DNA of 64,000 nucleotides from Nocardia aurea (GTDB taxonomy: Bacteria; Actinomycetota; Actinomycetes; Mycobacteriales; Mycobacteriaceae), in the NCBI RefSeq assembly GCF_003123685.1, contig NZ_QCYJ01000085.1, positions 62,001 through 126,000 of the forward strand, read 5' to 3'. Below the pieces are notes generated by a model. That model saw only the letters and a program-made list of their open reading frames with translations, ran no database searches and was not told where the DNA came from. Below, piece after piece: positions 47,236-56,220 of the stretch. The position numbers were made by a program, and so were the translations under genes. Each line of letters begins with the position of its first letter. Positions within the stretch are counted from its first letter, which is position 1.

Positions 47236-47868
47236 TCATGGCACGTCGGCTCCGTACAGCCGGTCGGCCCAGGGGTCGTCACGGGAAACGGTGAGCGCGT
47301 CCATGATCAGCGCGTAGAGGTGGTCGCTCCGGCCGACGAGCCGGGGTGACTGTTCCACGATCCAACCGACCGCGCTGACGAGCGCTATGACGTCGAGATT
47401 ATCGACATCGCCGCGTATTTCACCGCTGCGTTGCGCGCGTGTCAGCAGTTCGGCGGTGGCGGCCCGCATGGCCGCGCACGAGGCGTGCAGCGCCGACGAC
47501 TCGTCGTCGATGGTGGCGATCATGGCGGTGACGAGGCCGCGGTAGGTGGTGCTTCCGGCGAGAAAGGTACGCAGCCATTCGACGAGCGCCGCGCGGGGTT
47601 CGTGCGTCCGCGCCAGCGTTTCGGCCAGCGTGGTGAGCTCTTCGAAGCGCTGACGGAGCAATGCGTCCAGCAGTGCCTCCCGGTTCGGGAAGTGCCGGTA
47701 CAGCGTGCCCAATCCGACTCCGGCGCGCCGTGCGATCTCGCGCAGCGATGCCTGCGTCCCGTCTTCGGCCAGCACTTCGCGGGCGACCTCGAGCAGGTGT
47801 TCGCGATTGCGCCTGGCATCGCTGCGCGCTGGTCGACCGGGTTGCGGGACAGGCGAATCCATCGACAC
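47236..47868 (-). CDS. TetR-family regulator
   Basis: A 210-residue repressor. The DNA-binding domain (about 18-65) contains LREIARRAGVGLGTLYRHFP and NREALLDALL, and a helical effector domain follows. The start is a GTG at 47868, or an ATG at 47862. It is divergent from the NADP-dependent oxidoreductase at 47956, with a perfect 19-bp palindrome between them, so it most likely represses that gene and itself. Confidence 0.92.
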   Translation of the reverse strand: MSMDSPVPQPGRPARSDARRNREHLLEVAREVLAEDGTQASLREIARRAGVGLGTLYRHFPNREALLDALLRQRFEELTTLAETLARTHEPRAALVEWLRTFLAGSTTYRGLVTAMIATIDDESSALHASCAAMRAATAELLTRAQRSGEIRGDVDNLDVIALVSAVGWIVEQSPRLVGRSDHLYALIMDALTVSRDDPWADRLYGADVP

Positions 47869-47884
47869 GGCCCTTCCGTTGACA

Positions 47885-47903
47885 AACGGAGCACTGCTCC
47901 GTT
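47885..47903. promoter_or_regulatory. 19-bp palindromic TetR operator
   Basis: AACGGAGCA-C-TGCTCCGTT is a perfect palindrome in the divergent region, 17 bp upstream of the tetR start and 53 bp upstream of the oxidoreductase start. Its size and symmetry are classic for TetR-family sites. Confidence 0.8.
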
Positions 47904-47955
47904 AACTGATGTGGGCGGCCCTTCGACCGCGCACCCCCGATGAACAGGATCACCG

Positions 47956-48924
47956 GTGAACGTATCCACCATGCGCGCCGTACTCGTCCAGCGGTACGGC
48001 GGTCCCGAAGTTCTGGTCGAACAGACCGTCGCGCGACCCGACCCCGGACCCGGCGATGTTCTGGTGCGAGTCCACGCGGCGGGCCTGAATCCGCTGGATC
48101 TGTACCGGCGCGCCGGATACGCCGCCATTCCCGAATCGTTGCGCCCGACTCCGCCGACGCTGCCGTTCATTCCCGGCGTCGACCTCTCGGGCACGGTCGT
48201 CGCGGTCGGTGACCGGGTCACCCGATGGGCGGTGGGCGACGAGGTCTTCGGACTGGTCCGGTTCCCCTCGCGCGACGACGGCGGCCGCGCGTACGCCGAA
48301 TACGCCACCGCGCCGGAAGACGATCTGGCACGCAAACCGTCTCGGCTGGACCACATCCAGGCGGCCGCGGCCCCGCTGGTGGTGCTGACCGCGCACCAGT
48401 TTTCGACCGAGCACACCGGAGTCGGCGCGGGCGACACGGTCCTGGTCAACGGCGCGGCCGGGGGAGTCGGCCACATTCTCGTGCAACTCGCCGCTCGCGC
48501 GGGTGCCTCGGTCGTCGCCGTCGCCTCGGGACGCCACCGCGCGTTCCTGACCGAATTGGGCGTCGAGAGGTTCATCGACTACACGAGCACTCCCGTCGAG
48601 GACTGGCCGCGCGATGTCGACTACCTCTTCGACTCGGTCGGCGGACCGAGGTCGTCCCGACTGACCGCCGTCGTGCGCGACGGCGGAACGATCATGCCGG
48701 TGTTCTACGGGGACTACGGCACCGAACGCGGCATCGCGGTGCGCGCGGGCCAGGTCCGCTCGCACGGCGCCCAATTGGCCGAGATGGCGGAACTGTTCGA
48801 CGCAGGCGCGCTTCGTGTCGGTGTCGACAGCGTGTTCCCCCTCGCCGAAGCCGCCGCCGCGCACCGTCGCGCCGAAGCGGGACATATCCGGGGCAAGATC
48901 GTCCTGACGGTCGACGGCGCCTGA
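47956..48924 (+). CDS. NADP-dependent quinone oxidoreductase (MDR family)
   Basis: A 322-residue zinc-free alcohol dehydrogenase-like protein. The N-terminus VLVQRYGGPEVL and FIPGVDLSGTVVAVGDRV form the GroES-like part; VLVNGAAGGVGHILVQLAAR binds NADPH. It is similar in type to, but distinct from, the protein at 28241-29152. The start is a GTG at 47956; the internal ATG 15 bp later is an alternative. It is controlled by the divergent TetR. Confidence 0.92.
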   Translation: MNVSTMRAVLVQRYGGPEVLVEQTVARPDPGPGDVLVRVHAAGLNPLDLYRRAGYAAIPESLRPTPPTLPFIPGVDLSGTVVAVGDRVTRWAVGDEVFGLVRFPSRDDGGRAYAEYATAPEDDLARKPSRLDHIQAAAAPLVVLTAHQFSTEHTGVGAGDTVLVNGAAGGVGHILVQLAARAGASVVAVASGRHRAFLTELGVERFIDYTSTPVEDWPRDVDYLFDSVGGPRSSRLTAVVRDGGTIMPVFYGDYGTERGIAVRAGQVRSHGAQLAEMAELFDAGALRVGVDSVFPLAEAAAAHRRAEAGHIRGKIVLTVDGA

Positions 48925-49003
48925 CGGATCAGCGGCGGCGGTATGCCGTCGCCGGTATGGTCCGGGCAACCGCTCGTGAACCAGGAATACGGAAGAGGAC
49001 GCG

Positions 49004-49462
49004 ATGACCGACCTGTCCGCGCAATTGCGGGATTTCACCGATCGAGCGGCGATCATCGATCTCGCCGTCGCCTACGCCGCGGCGGTGGACAACCGGGACT
49101 GGGACGCATTGGCGGCGTTGTTCGCCGACGATGCCCACTGGGAGCACCCTGCGGGCAAACAGCGCCACGAGGGCCCGGCGGCCATCGTCGCCTACATCGG
49201 CAATGCCATCGAAAAACTCGATGCCACTCAGCATTTGAACGGCAACCATGTCGTCACCGTGCGCGGAGACGACGCCGAGCACAGCTGCTACTACCACGCC
49301 CAGCACATTCGTCGCGGCACGGAGGGCGGCGACAATTTCCTGGCGGGCGGCACCTACGACGACCGGCTGCGCCGGACACCGGACGGTTGGCGCTTCGTAT
49401 CCCGCAGTGTCCGAGGTGTCTGGACGGACGGCAACCCGGCCGTCCTCGGACTGCGCTCCTGA
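49004..49462 (+). CDS. SnoaL-like (NTF2-fold) protein
   Basis: A 152-residue alpha+beta-barrel protein: N-terminal helices with AVAYAAAVDNRDWDALAALF, ADDAHWEHP, then strands NHVVTVRGDDAEHSCYYHAQ and GWRFVSRSVRGVW. Members include polyketide cyclases, dehydratases and binding proteins; catalysis cannot be assumed. GGAAGAGGACGCG precedes the ATG. It lies 79 bp after the quinone reductase in the same direction and may be co-transcribed. Confidence 0.88.
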   Translation: MTDLSAQLRDFTDRAAIIDLAVAYAAAVDNRDWDALAALFADDAHWEHPAGKQRHEGPAAIVAYIGNAIEKLDATQHLNGNHVVTVRGDDAEHSCYYHAQHIRRGTEGGDNFLAGGTYDDRLRRTPDGWRFVSRSVRGVWTDGNPAVLGLRS

Positions 49463-49477
49463 GCCCACCTTCCGGAC

Positions 49478-50203
49478 TCAGAACAGCCCGCCCCCGGCGT
49501 GCACCGTCGCACCCGTGATCCATCGGGCCGCGTCGGAGGTGAGGAAGGCGACGATATCGGCGATGTCGTCGGGTTCGCCCATGCGCCCGAGCGGGGTCTG
49601 GCGAACGACGCTGTCGGTGGCGCTCGCGGTCGTGGCGGCGACAAGTGCCTCGGTCCTGGTGACACCCGGCAGCACCGAATTCGCGGTGATACCCCGGGAT
49701 CCGAGTTCTCGGGCGATCACCCGGACCAACTCCTCTCCCGCGGCCTTGCTGGCGCCGTAGATCCCGGAGTCGGGCCGGTGGGTCGCGGTCACCCCGGACG
49801 ACACGAGCACGATGCGCCCGTTGTCGCGCAGGCGGTTCGCGGCTTCGCGCAACGCGACGAAGGTCGCCTTGGTGTTCACCGCGAAGGTGTGGTCGAAATC
49901 CTCGTCGGTGGTCTCGGCGATCGGGCCGAAACGCGCTGTGCCGACATTGTTGACGAGTATGTCCAGTCCGCCGAAGCGCTGTTCGGCGATGTCGAAGAGT
50001 CCGCGCAACGAGGACGGATCCGCGACATCGGCCTGCTCGGCGACGGCTCGGCCGCCTGCGGCTTCGATATGGGTAACGACCTGCTCGGCCGCGTCTCGGT
50101 CGGTGTGATAGTTCACCACCACCGAGACGCCGTCCGAGCCGAGCCGCTGTGCGATGGCCCTGCCGATTCCCCGCGAGCCCCCGGTGACGATCGCAACCGG
50201 CAT
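49478..50203 (-). CDS. Short-chain dehydrogenase/reductase (SDR)
   Basis: A 241-residue classical SDR. The cofactor motif is IVTGGSRGIGRAIAQRL, the structural NNVGTARF follows, and the catalytic Ser/Tyr/Lys lie in LVSSGVTATHRPDSGIYGAS and the following K. The ATG at 50203 has GGGAGGCGGAT upstream. It is divergent from a MarR gene, with an inverted repeat between, and is probably MarR-regulated. Confidence 0.93.
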   Translation of the reverse strand: MPVAIVTGGSRGIGRAIAQRLGSDGVSVVVNYHTDRDAAEQVVTHIEAAGGRAVAEQADVADPSSLRGLFDIAEQRFGGLDILVNNVGTARFGPIAETTDEDFDHTFAVNTKATFVALREAANRLRDNGRIVLVSSGVTATHRPDSGIYGASKAAGEELVRVIARELGSRGITANSVLPGVTRTEALVAATTASATDSVVRQTPLGRMGEPDDIADIVAFLTSDAARWITGATVHAGGGLF

Positions 50204-50236
50204 ATCCGCCTCCCATGATCGATGTCAACGATTGTC

Positions 50237-50266
50237 GATACTATGGACTATTAGGTCGATAGTATC
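50237..50266. promoter_or_regulatory. MarR operator candidate
   Basis: GATACTAT (50237-50244) and ATAGTATC (50259-50266) are perfect inverted arms in an AT-rich 89-bp divergent region between SDR and marR. Further partial copies (TCGATA, CAACTATC) extend on both sides, suggesting more than one dimer. Confidence 0.65.
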
Positions 50267-50292
50267 AACTATCTATCATCTAGACTTTCGAC

Positions 50293-50715
50293 ATGGCGAC
50301 GACCACCGACCCCGCCCTCGCGACGGCCTTCTCCGCGCTGCATCGCGAACTCGGCGCGCTCTACAGCCTCATCGCGCGGAGTTTCGGCTTGACCACCCAG
50401 CAGATCGAACTCCTGTGCCAGCTCGACGGCCACACTCCCACCTTCGGAGAACTGGCGACCCTGCTCGGTTGCGACAAGACCAACGTCACCGGCATGGTGG
50501 ATCGCCTGGAGCGCAGAGGATTCCTCACCAGGCAAGCCGATCCCGCCGACCGCCGCGTCACCCGCGCCGCCCTCACTCCGCACGGCATCGCACTGCGCGC
50601 CGAGATCCGAGCCGTGCTCGAACAGGAACTCACCGATCGGTTGCCGACCGCGGACCGGGCCGAACTCCTCGCCCTCGTCACGGCCGCGGCCGCCGCGCTC
50701 GCCGAAACACGCTGA
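50293..50715 (+). CDS. MarR-family transcriptional regulator
   Basis: A 140-residue winged-helix repressor. The HTH is GELATLLGCDKTNVTGMVDR, followed by the wing ERRGFLTRQADPADRRVTRA and C-terminal dimerisation helices (RLPTADRAELLALVTAAAAA). It is divergent from the SDR gene at 49478, with operator-like repeats between. The ATG at 50293 has no strong ribosome-binding site, so it may be leaderless or short-leader. Confidence 0.92.
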   Translation: MATTTDPALATAFSALHRELGALYSLIARSFGLTTQQIELLCQLDGHTPTFGELATLLGCDKTNVTGMVDRLERRGFLTRQADPADRRVTRAALTPHGIALRAEIRAVLEQELTDRLPTADRAELLALVTAAAAALAETR

Positions 50716-50843
50716 ACGGCTCGGGCTCTGGTGCGACTCGATCCGCGAGCGCGTTCCGATCATGTCCGGCAAGCACGAAGCCGGGGTTGCGTTCCCGCTG
50801 ATCGCAAACCTGTCGCCCCCGCCTCGCGCGCGGTGGGATCGAG

Positions 50844-50875
50844 TGACGCGGTGGACGCGCCACTGTCCACCGCGT
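50844..50875. terminator. Hairpin terminator after marR
   Basis: GACGCGGTGGAC (50844-50855) and GTCCACCGCGTC (50864-50875) form a perfect 12-bp stem with an 8-nt loop, followed by TTT. It separates marR from the DUF1684 gene. Confidence 0.75.
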
Positions 50876-50926
50876 CTTTCGCCATGACACGAGATCGTCG
50901 ATGGCACTGGTCGAGAGGAGCACCGC

Positions 50927-51751
50927 ATGACGACATCGGCTGCCGCAGGCCCCCGCATCGACGCGTTCGGCGTCGACTGGGAGAACTGGCACAGCGCCCA
51001 GGAAGCCCGATTGTCCGCACCGCACGGATTCCTGGCGATCACCGCCCTGCACTGGTTGACCGACACCCCGCAGCGGTTCTCCGACGCCCCCGGCGCCTGG
51101 TCCGCGGGACCGAACGGTGTCCTCGTCTCGCTCGACGACGGTGAGGAACTGGTGATCGACGGCGCGACGGTCCGCGGCGAGCACCGATTCGGGATCATCC
51201 CGGAACGCGGTGGCATCGAAGCGATCTGGGGCGACGCGGTGATCGAGGTGGCCAAGCGCGGCGGCTACGACATCGTCCGCCCCCGCCATCCCGGTAATTC
51301 GCTGCGCACCGAATTCCGCGGCACCCCGGCCTACGCGCCGGACCCGAAATGGGTGGTCGAGGGACGGTACGTGCCCTTCGAGCAGCCGCGACCGACCACG
51401 GTCGGCGCGTCGGTGGAAGGACTGGAGCACGTCTACGAGGCGCCCGGGCGCGTCGAATTCGAACTCGACGGGCACGCGCTCGGACTGACCGCCTTCCCCG
51501 GCAAGACGCCGGGCAGTCTGACGGTGCTGTTCACCGACACCACCTCCGGAGTCACCACCTACGCCGCGAATCGCGTTCTGCAACTGCCGCCCCCGGATCC
51601 CGGCGGCGCGGTCACGCTCGATTTCAATCGGGCCGTCAATCTGCCGTGCGCCTACACGGATCTGGCGACCTGCCCGCTGCCGCCCGCCGAGAACCGTCTT
51701 CCGGTCGCGATCGAAGCGGGGGAGAAGATCCCCCACGAGCGGAACCGATGA
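50927..51751 (+). CDS. DUF1684 family protein
   Basis: A 274-residue cytosolic protein of the DUF1684 family, whose function is not established. The hallmark C-terminal region is LDFNRAVNLPCAYTDLATCP followed by LPPAENRLPVAIEAGEK, with two conserved cysteines. The N-terminal half has WENWHSAQEARLSAPHGFLA. GAGAGGAGCACCGC precedes the ATG. The stop overlaps the start of an LLM oxidoreductase by 4 bp (ATGA), so the two are probably functional partners. Confidence 0.88.
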   Translation: MTTSAAAGPRIDAFGVDWENWHSAQEARLSAPHGFLAITALHWLTDTPQRFSDAPGAWSAGPNGVLVSLDDGEELVIDGATVRGEHRFGIIPERGGIEAIWGDAVIEVAKRGGYDIVRPRHPGNSLRTEFRGTPAYAPDPKWVVEGRYVPFEQPRPTTVGASVEGLEHVYEAPGRVEFELDGHALGLTAFPGKTPGSLTVLFTDTTSGVTTYAANRVLQLPPPDPGGAVTLDFNRAVNLPCAYTDLATCPLPPAENRLPVAIEAGEKIPHERNR

Positions 51752-52821
51752 GCCCGGAACCGACGATCCCGGACGAACCCCGGATCGCGACACTCGCCTT
51801 CCTGACCCCCGGCAACTTCCCCGACGCCGACCCCGCCACCGGTCTCGAGGACACGCTCGAACTGTTCGAATACGGCGAGCGTCTGGGTTTCGACGGTGCC
51901 TGGATCCGGCAGCGGCACCTCGAGCACGGCGTCGGATCCGCGGCGGTGTTCCTCGCCGCGGCCGCGCAGCGCACCAGCCGCGTCGAACTGGGAACGGCCG
52001 TGATCCCCATCGGTTACGAAAGCCCGTTCCGGCTCGCCGAGGATCTCTCGATGGCCGACGCCCTGTCCAAGGGGCGGCTGCAACCGGGTTTCAGCGCGGG
52101 CACTCCACCGCACGCCGATCTCATGGGCCATCTCGTCTTCGACGGGGACTGGCGAACCTACGATCTGTCCTACGGCCGCATCGAGCGGCTGATCGGGAAC
52201 CTGCGCGGCACCTACCTGGGTGACGAGGACGCGGTGATCCACTCGCCGGGCAATACCCAGCGCCCACGCCTCCAGCCCTACAGCCCCGGACTGGTCGACC
52301 GGGTCTGGTACGGCGGCTCCAGCACCCGTTCGGTCCGCTGGGCGGGTGAGAACGGGTTGAATCTGCTCACCGGCAATATCGTCATCGGCGACCGCAGCGA
52401 CGATTTCGCCACCACCCAACTGGGCCTGATCGACGACTACCGTCAGCGCATCGATCCGGCGCGTCCGGGCAGGATCGCGGTCGGGCGAGTGATCGTGCCG
52501 CTCGACAGCGCCGACCGAGCGACCCGCGAACGCTACCGCGCCTACGCGGCTTCCCGGCACGAACGCACCCTCGCACCCCAGGGCGAGCGGCGGGTGCTGT
52601 TCGCCCCCGACGTGGTCGGCACCGCCGACGAGATCGTGGATCGCCTGCGCGCCGATCCGGTTCTCGCGCAGGTCTCCGAATTGCGACTGGAACTGCCCTA
52701 TGAATTCCATCGCGGCGAATACGAGCAGATCCTGCACGACACCGTCGAACTGATCGCACCGAGACTGGGGTGGAAACCCGCCGGATCGGGCGCGGCCGAG
52801 GACATCACACTCTCGGCGTGA
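51748..52821 (+). CDS. LLM-class flavin-dependent oxidoreductase
   Basis: A 357-residue luciferase-like TIM-barrel enzyme. Motifs are LGFDGAWIRQRHLEHGVGSA, RVELGTAVIPIGYESPFRLA and GRLQPGFSAGTPPHADL. The sequence does not decide between FMN and F420; actinobacteria have both. It is translationally coupled to DUF1684. It differs from the two LLM proteins of the GntR operon. Confidence 0.88.
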   Translation: MSPEPTIPDEPRIATLAFLTPGNFPDADPATGLEDTLELFEYGERLGFDGAWIRQRHLEHGVGSAAVFLAAAAQRTSRVELGTAVIPIGYESPFRLAEDLSMADALSKGRLQPGFSAGTPPHADLMGHLVFDGDWRTYDLSYGRIERLIGNLRGTYLGDEDAVIHSPGNTQRPRLQPYSPGLVDRVWYGGSSTRSVRWAGENGLNLLTGNIVIGDRSDDFATTQLGLIDDYRQRIDPARPGRIAVGRVIVPLDSADRATRERYRAYAASRHERTLAPQGERRVLFAPDVVGTADEIVDRLRADPVLAQVSELRLELPYEFHRGEYEQILHDTVELIAPRLGWKPAGSGAAEDITLSA

Positions 52822-52827
52822 GAGCGG

Positions 52828-53871
52828 TCAGTCCCTGATCGGATGGCTGCGGAAGAAGTCCCAGATCAGTGCCGTGGCGCTGATCGAGTTCGTGTTCTGG
52901 CCGACGATGAACGACGGGTAGAGCGGTGAGTCGGTGCCGGGCCAGATATGGCCGCCCCCGACGATCGAGTACAGATGCACGTCGATACCCGTCGGGCACG
53001 AGTAGCGGTCGACGACCACGTCGGCCGCGATCGTCGTCCGGACCGGTGCGCCGGTGCATCCGTCGCGGCGCGCCCAGGCCGCGGCGTTGTCGGTGACGGC
53101 TCGCGGACTCGCGGAGGTGTTCTCGTCACTGGCCCCGGAGCCGGACGCCGAACCGGAATTGGATTGTCCGGCATACGGAACGATCGCGTCGTCGGTGCCG
53201 TGGAACGCGATCACCGGCACCGGCCGCGCGGGACGGCACCAGCTGAAATCCCGCAACCCGGAGACCGGCGCGATGGCCGCGATCCGATCGGCGAATCGGC
53301 AACCGAGCGAACTTGTGGCGAACGCACCCATCGACAGGCCGGTGACGAAGACGCGCCGTAGATCGACGCACAGGGTGGACTCCACCTGGGTCAGTACCTG
53401 GGACAGCCACGTGATGTCCGCCGAGTCGGGGCCGAACTCCCACTGTGCCGGGCCGAGCCGGTCCAGTTGCGGGGTGATGGTGATGAACCCGTTTCGGTAG
53501 CCGTATTCGCCCAGACCGCTGCCCAATTCGGCGATGTCGATATTCTCCAGCAGACCGTGCAGGGCGAGGACCAGCGGCAGCGGACGATTCGCGCCTGCGG
53601 GGACATTCTGTCGATACTGGCCCGACTTCTCGGTGCCCTGGAATTTCACCGTCGTCGCCCCCTGAACGGGAACCGGTCGGCCACAACCCGCGGAAGGCAC
53701 GGGAGCGGGCTCGGGGGTGTCGGCGTGTGCGACGCCTGCGGAGGCGACGACGAACGAGGCGACGCACACCACCTTCATCGCCACCGTGGTGAGCGCCCGC
53801 AGTCCGTGCCCGACGCTTCGACGGCGTCTGGCGATCGGAACATCGACTATCGCAACATTGTTCTCGAACAT
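52828..53871 (-). CDS. Secreted PHB-depolymerase-family esterase (LpqC-like)
   Basis: A 347-residue extracellular esterase. The N-terminus has a basic stretch (RRRR) and a hydrophobic signal (VVCVASFVVASAGVAHA) with cleavage near residue 50; a Met at residue 32 would give a shorter, more typical signal peptide. The catalytic Ser is in TGLSMGAFA, Asp in FHGTDDAIV and His in GGGHIWPG. The family hydrolyses polyhydroxybutyrate, feruloyl or other esters. It follows the TetR gene at 53935 by 63 bp in the same direction. Confidence 0.88.
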   Translation of the reverse strand: MFENNVAIVDVPIARRRRSVGHGLRALTTVAMKVVCVASFVVASAGVAHADTPEPAPVPSAGCGRPVPVQGATTVKFQGTEKSGQYRQNVPAGANRPLPLVLALHGLLENIDIAELGSGLGEYGYRNGFITITPQLDRLGPAQWEFGPDSADITWLSQVLTQVESTLCVDLRRVFVTGLSMGAFATSSLGCRFADRIAAIAPVSGLRDFSWCRPARPVPVIAFHGTDDAIVPYAGQSNSGSASGSGASDENTSASPRAVTDNAAAWARRDGCTGAPVRTTIAADVVVDRYSCPTGIDVHLYSIVGGGHIWPGTDSPLYPSFIVGQNTNSISATALIWDFFRSHPIRD

Positions 53872-53934
53872 GAGAGGCAGACTCTCAGGCCGAGTGCCTG
53901 ATTCTGAAGGTCTCGCGATATCTGTTGGAAATCC

Positions 53935-54543
53935 TCATGTCCGATCGCCGCTCCCGTCTGCAGCGATCACAGGCGTCGGGTGATCGGTGCGATAGAGGGC
54001 GTGGCGTAAGAGGCCCCAGGCGTGTCGTGCTGCGCCGCGACGGTCGCTCGGCGGCGTCTGATGCAGCAGCGCCGCCAGCATGCCGAACGCGAGGTAGATG
54101 TCGTTCGCCGTGATCTCGTCGCGCAGGCTGCCGCGCCCACGGATGTCGGAGAACTTGTCCGACAACAGTTTCCGCAGTCTGGCCCGGATCGAGGCGAGAT
54201 GCGGGTTGTGGCTCTCGGTGGAGTCGAGTACCGCAATGAAGGCGGCGGCATCGGTGAGCTGCCGGTAGAGGGCTTCGAGGAGGTCATCGATGGTGGACTC
54301 GTCCTGCTGGGCCAGGGATTCGAGCGCCACGAGATTGCTCTCGTAGACGGCGTGGATCAACTGACCCCGGGTGGGGAAATGGCGATAGAGACTGCCCTGT
54401 CCGACACCCGCGGTCTGTGCGATCAGCGTCATGGACGCGGATCTGCCGTGTTCGGCGAAGATGTCGCGGGCGGCGACCAGGATCGCGGCACGATTCTCGG
54501 CCGCGGCGGCGCGTCCTCGGTTGACGCGACTCGCGGTACTCAC
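53935..54543 (-). CDS. TetR-family regulator
   Basis: A 202-residue repressor. The HTH (about 16-62) includes RAAILVAARDIFAEHG and LIAQTAGVGQGSLYRHFPTR. The GTG at 54543 is chosen: an in-frame start at 54714 would add about 57 low-complexity residues absent from the family. It lies just upstream of the esterase gene in the same orientation and is divergent from the PucR gene, so it could regulate either. Confidence 0.87.
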   Translation of the reverse strand: MSTASRVNRGRAAAAENRAAILVAARDIFAEHGRSASMTLIAQTAGVGQGSLYRHFPTRGQLIHAVYESNLVALESLAQQDESTIDDLLEALYRQLTDAAAFIAVLDSTESHNPHLASIRARLRKLLSDKFSDIRGRGSLRDEITANDIYLAFGMLAALLHQTPPSDRRGAARHAWGLLRHALYRTDHPTPVIAADGSGDRT

Positions 54544-54861
54544 GGTTTCGACTCTACTCGGCGGCCCATCGATCCCGATCGTCTCACGGGGGCGGTGCGG
54601 GGCCTCCGAGTCGGTTTTCGCCGCGAGTGTGTCAAGACCGCATGCGGGGGTGTCGCTCGAAATATTCGACACCAGCGGCGGTTTCGAGCTGCGGGTTCGG
54701 TGCGACGCGCACACCGCGTTCCTCGCCTCGCGCCGGGGCGGCGCGCGTCACATCTTGACCGACGAGGTGATGTAGGGAACACTACCGACGGGTAACCGGA
54801 TTCTACTGTCCGGTTACCGGTGTGGCCCTGCGAGACCACACGACTCGAAGAGGAGTTGTCG
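54544..54861. other. Divergent intergenic region tetR/pucR
   Basis: About 318 bp with no convincing gene; antisense ORFs here have shadow composition. It contains a strong inverted repeat near the PucR gene (listed separately) and must hold promoters in both directions. Confidence 0.5.
54791..54818. promoter_or_regulatory. 10-bp-arm inverted repeat upstream of PucR gene
   Basis: GGTAACCGGA (54791-54800) and TCCGGTTACC (54809-54818) are perfect inverted arms with an 8-nt spacer, centred 57 bp upstream of the PucR start at 54862. It is a likely operator for the PucR protein itself or for the divergent TetR. Confidence 0.65.
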
Positions 54862-56220
54862 ATGGACGAGCGCAACCGCAGCGGTATGCACGGGCGCAGA
54901 CGGGTTCCACGGGTCGCGGTGTCGGCGGCGGGCGCGGCGGTGGCGCCGACCGAGAGATCCCGCCACACCGGCGCCGCTCGGGCCCTCGGTCCTGCCGCTA
55001 TCTCCCTGCGTGACACCGAGTCGCTCGCCGAGGAGATGGTGCGGCACTTCCGCCAGACCGTCGCCCAATGCCTCACGCTGCCCGACGATGCGCTACGCGG
55101 CGACATCACCGCGGTGACCGTGAACTGCCTGCGGATCGCCACCACGATTCTCGACGGACGCGGCACTCCCACCGAACACGAAGTGGCACAACTGGAATCG
55201 GCCGCCGCGCGATGGGCCCGCGACGGCGTGCCGGTGGATGTGATCCTGCACGCGCTGCACGAGGGTTCGCGAATGGCCCACGAACTGGTGGCGACCAGGT
55301 CCGGGATCGCCTCGGTCGCCCAATGCGTGGACATCGGCGCGCGCACCGTCGAACTGCTCGATCTGATGACCACGACCGTGACGATGGCCTATCTGCGCGA
55401 ATATCGTGCTGCCGCGGGGCAGAGCCCCGATTCGATACGCGCGCTCACCGTGGCGATGATGAACGGCCGCGCCACGGCGGCGATGGCGCGCGAATGCGGC
55501 GTGACCATCGCCGATCGCTACCACATTCTTGCGTTGTCCTTGACATATCCCGCCACCGCGTTCGTCGGCGCCGTCGATCGCCGGGCCGCATCCCGGCAAG
55601 TCGTTCGGCGCATCCGATCCGCACTCGCCGCCGAGGGTGGCGGAGACACCATCTCCTCGCTGAGTCTCGGCGGCGGGACGATCCTTATTCCCAGCACCGC
55701 AGTGCCCGTCGATCGGCTGAAATCCCTCGTCGATGCCGTCGCCGACGCGGCCGAGGCCGTGGTCACCGCGGTGCACCTCGAAGTGCCGGTCGAGGCCATC
55801 GCGGAGCACTCGCAAACACTGCATCACATGGTCGACCTCGCCGACCGGCTGCGACGCGCCCTGTCGGCGAAGGCGGAGACCACACTGTACCGGTTCGACC
55901 AGTTGGCCGCCGAGTACCAACTGACCCGCCCGGGAGCGGTCAGGGACTCCCTCGCGCGCCGACTCGACCCGCTGATGGCCCACCCCGTACTACTGGAGAC
56001 GCTCACCGTCTACCTGCTCAACGATCAGAACCGCCAGCACGCCGCGCGGCGAATGTACATCCACCCCAACACCATCGACCACCGACTCAAACGGATCGCG
56101 GTGATCACCGGACTCGATCCCGCGCGCGCCGACGGCCAATGGGCCCTTCGCGCGGCGCTGATCGCGCGGACATTCCCGCCACGAGGGGAGAGTTCGGCCG
56201 TCGACGAGGAAATCCGATGA
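54862..56220 (+). CDS. PucR-family transcriptional regulator
   Basis: A 452-residue regulator closely related to the one at 18586-19806. After a basic N-terminal tail, the sensor domain has MVRHFRQTVAQCLTLPDDAL and AARWARDGVPVDVILHALHE. A GGDEF-like middle domain follows, then the PucR HTH (LNDQNRQHAARRMYIHPNTI, DHRLKRIAVITGLD). The ATG at 54862 follows AGAGGAG. It overlaps the downstream SDR gene by 4 bp, so the regulator and enzyme are co-translated. Confidence 0.9.
   Translation: MDERNRSGMHGRRRVPRVAVSAAGAAVAPTERSRHTGAARALGPAAISLRDTESLAEEMVRHFRQTVAQCLTLPDDALRGDITAVTVNCLRIATTILDGRGTPTEHEVAQLESAAARWARDGVPVDVILHALHEGSRMAHELVATRSGIASVAQCVDIGARTVELLDLMTTTVTMAYLREYRAAAGQSPDSIRALTVAMMNGRATAAMARECGVTIADRYHILALSLTYPATAFVGAVDRRAASRQVVRRIRSALAAEGGGDTISSLSLGGGTILIPSTAVPVDRLKSLVDAVADAAEAVVTAVHLEVPVEAIAEHSQTLHHMVDLADRLRRALSAKAETTLYRFDQLAAEYQLTRPGAVRDSLARRLDPLMAHPVLLETLTVYLLNDQNRQHAARRMYIHPNTIDHRLKRIAVITGLDPARADGQWALRAALIARTFPPRGESSAVDEEIR

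Noticed and set aside
53872-53886. GAGAG-GCAGA-CTCTC repeat just upstream of the esterase gene as an operator
   Set aside because: Only 5-bp arms and no related copy nearby; chance is likely.
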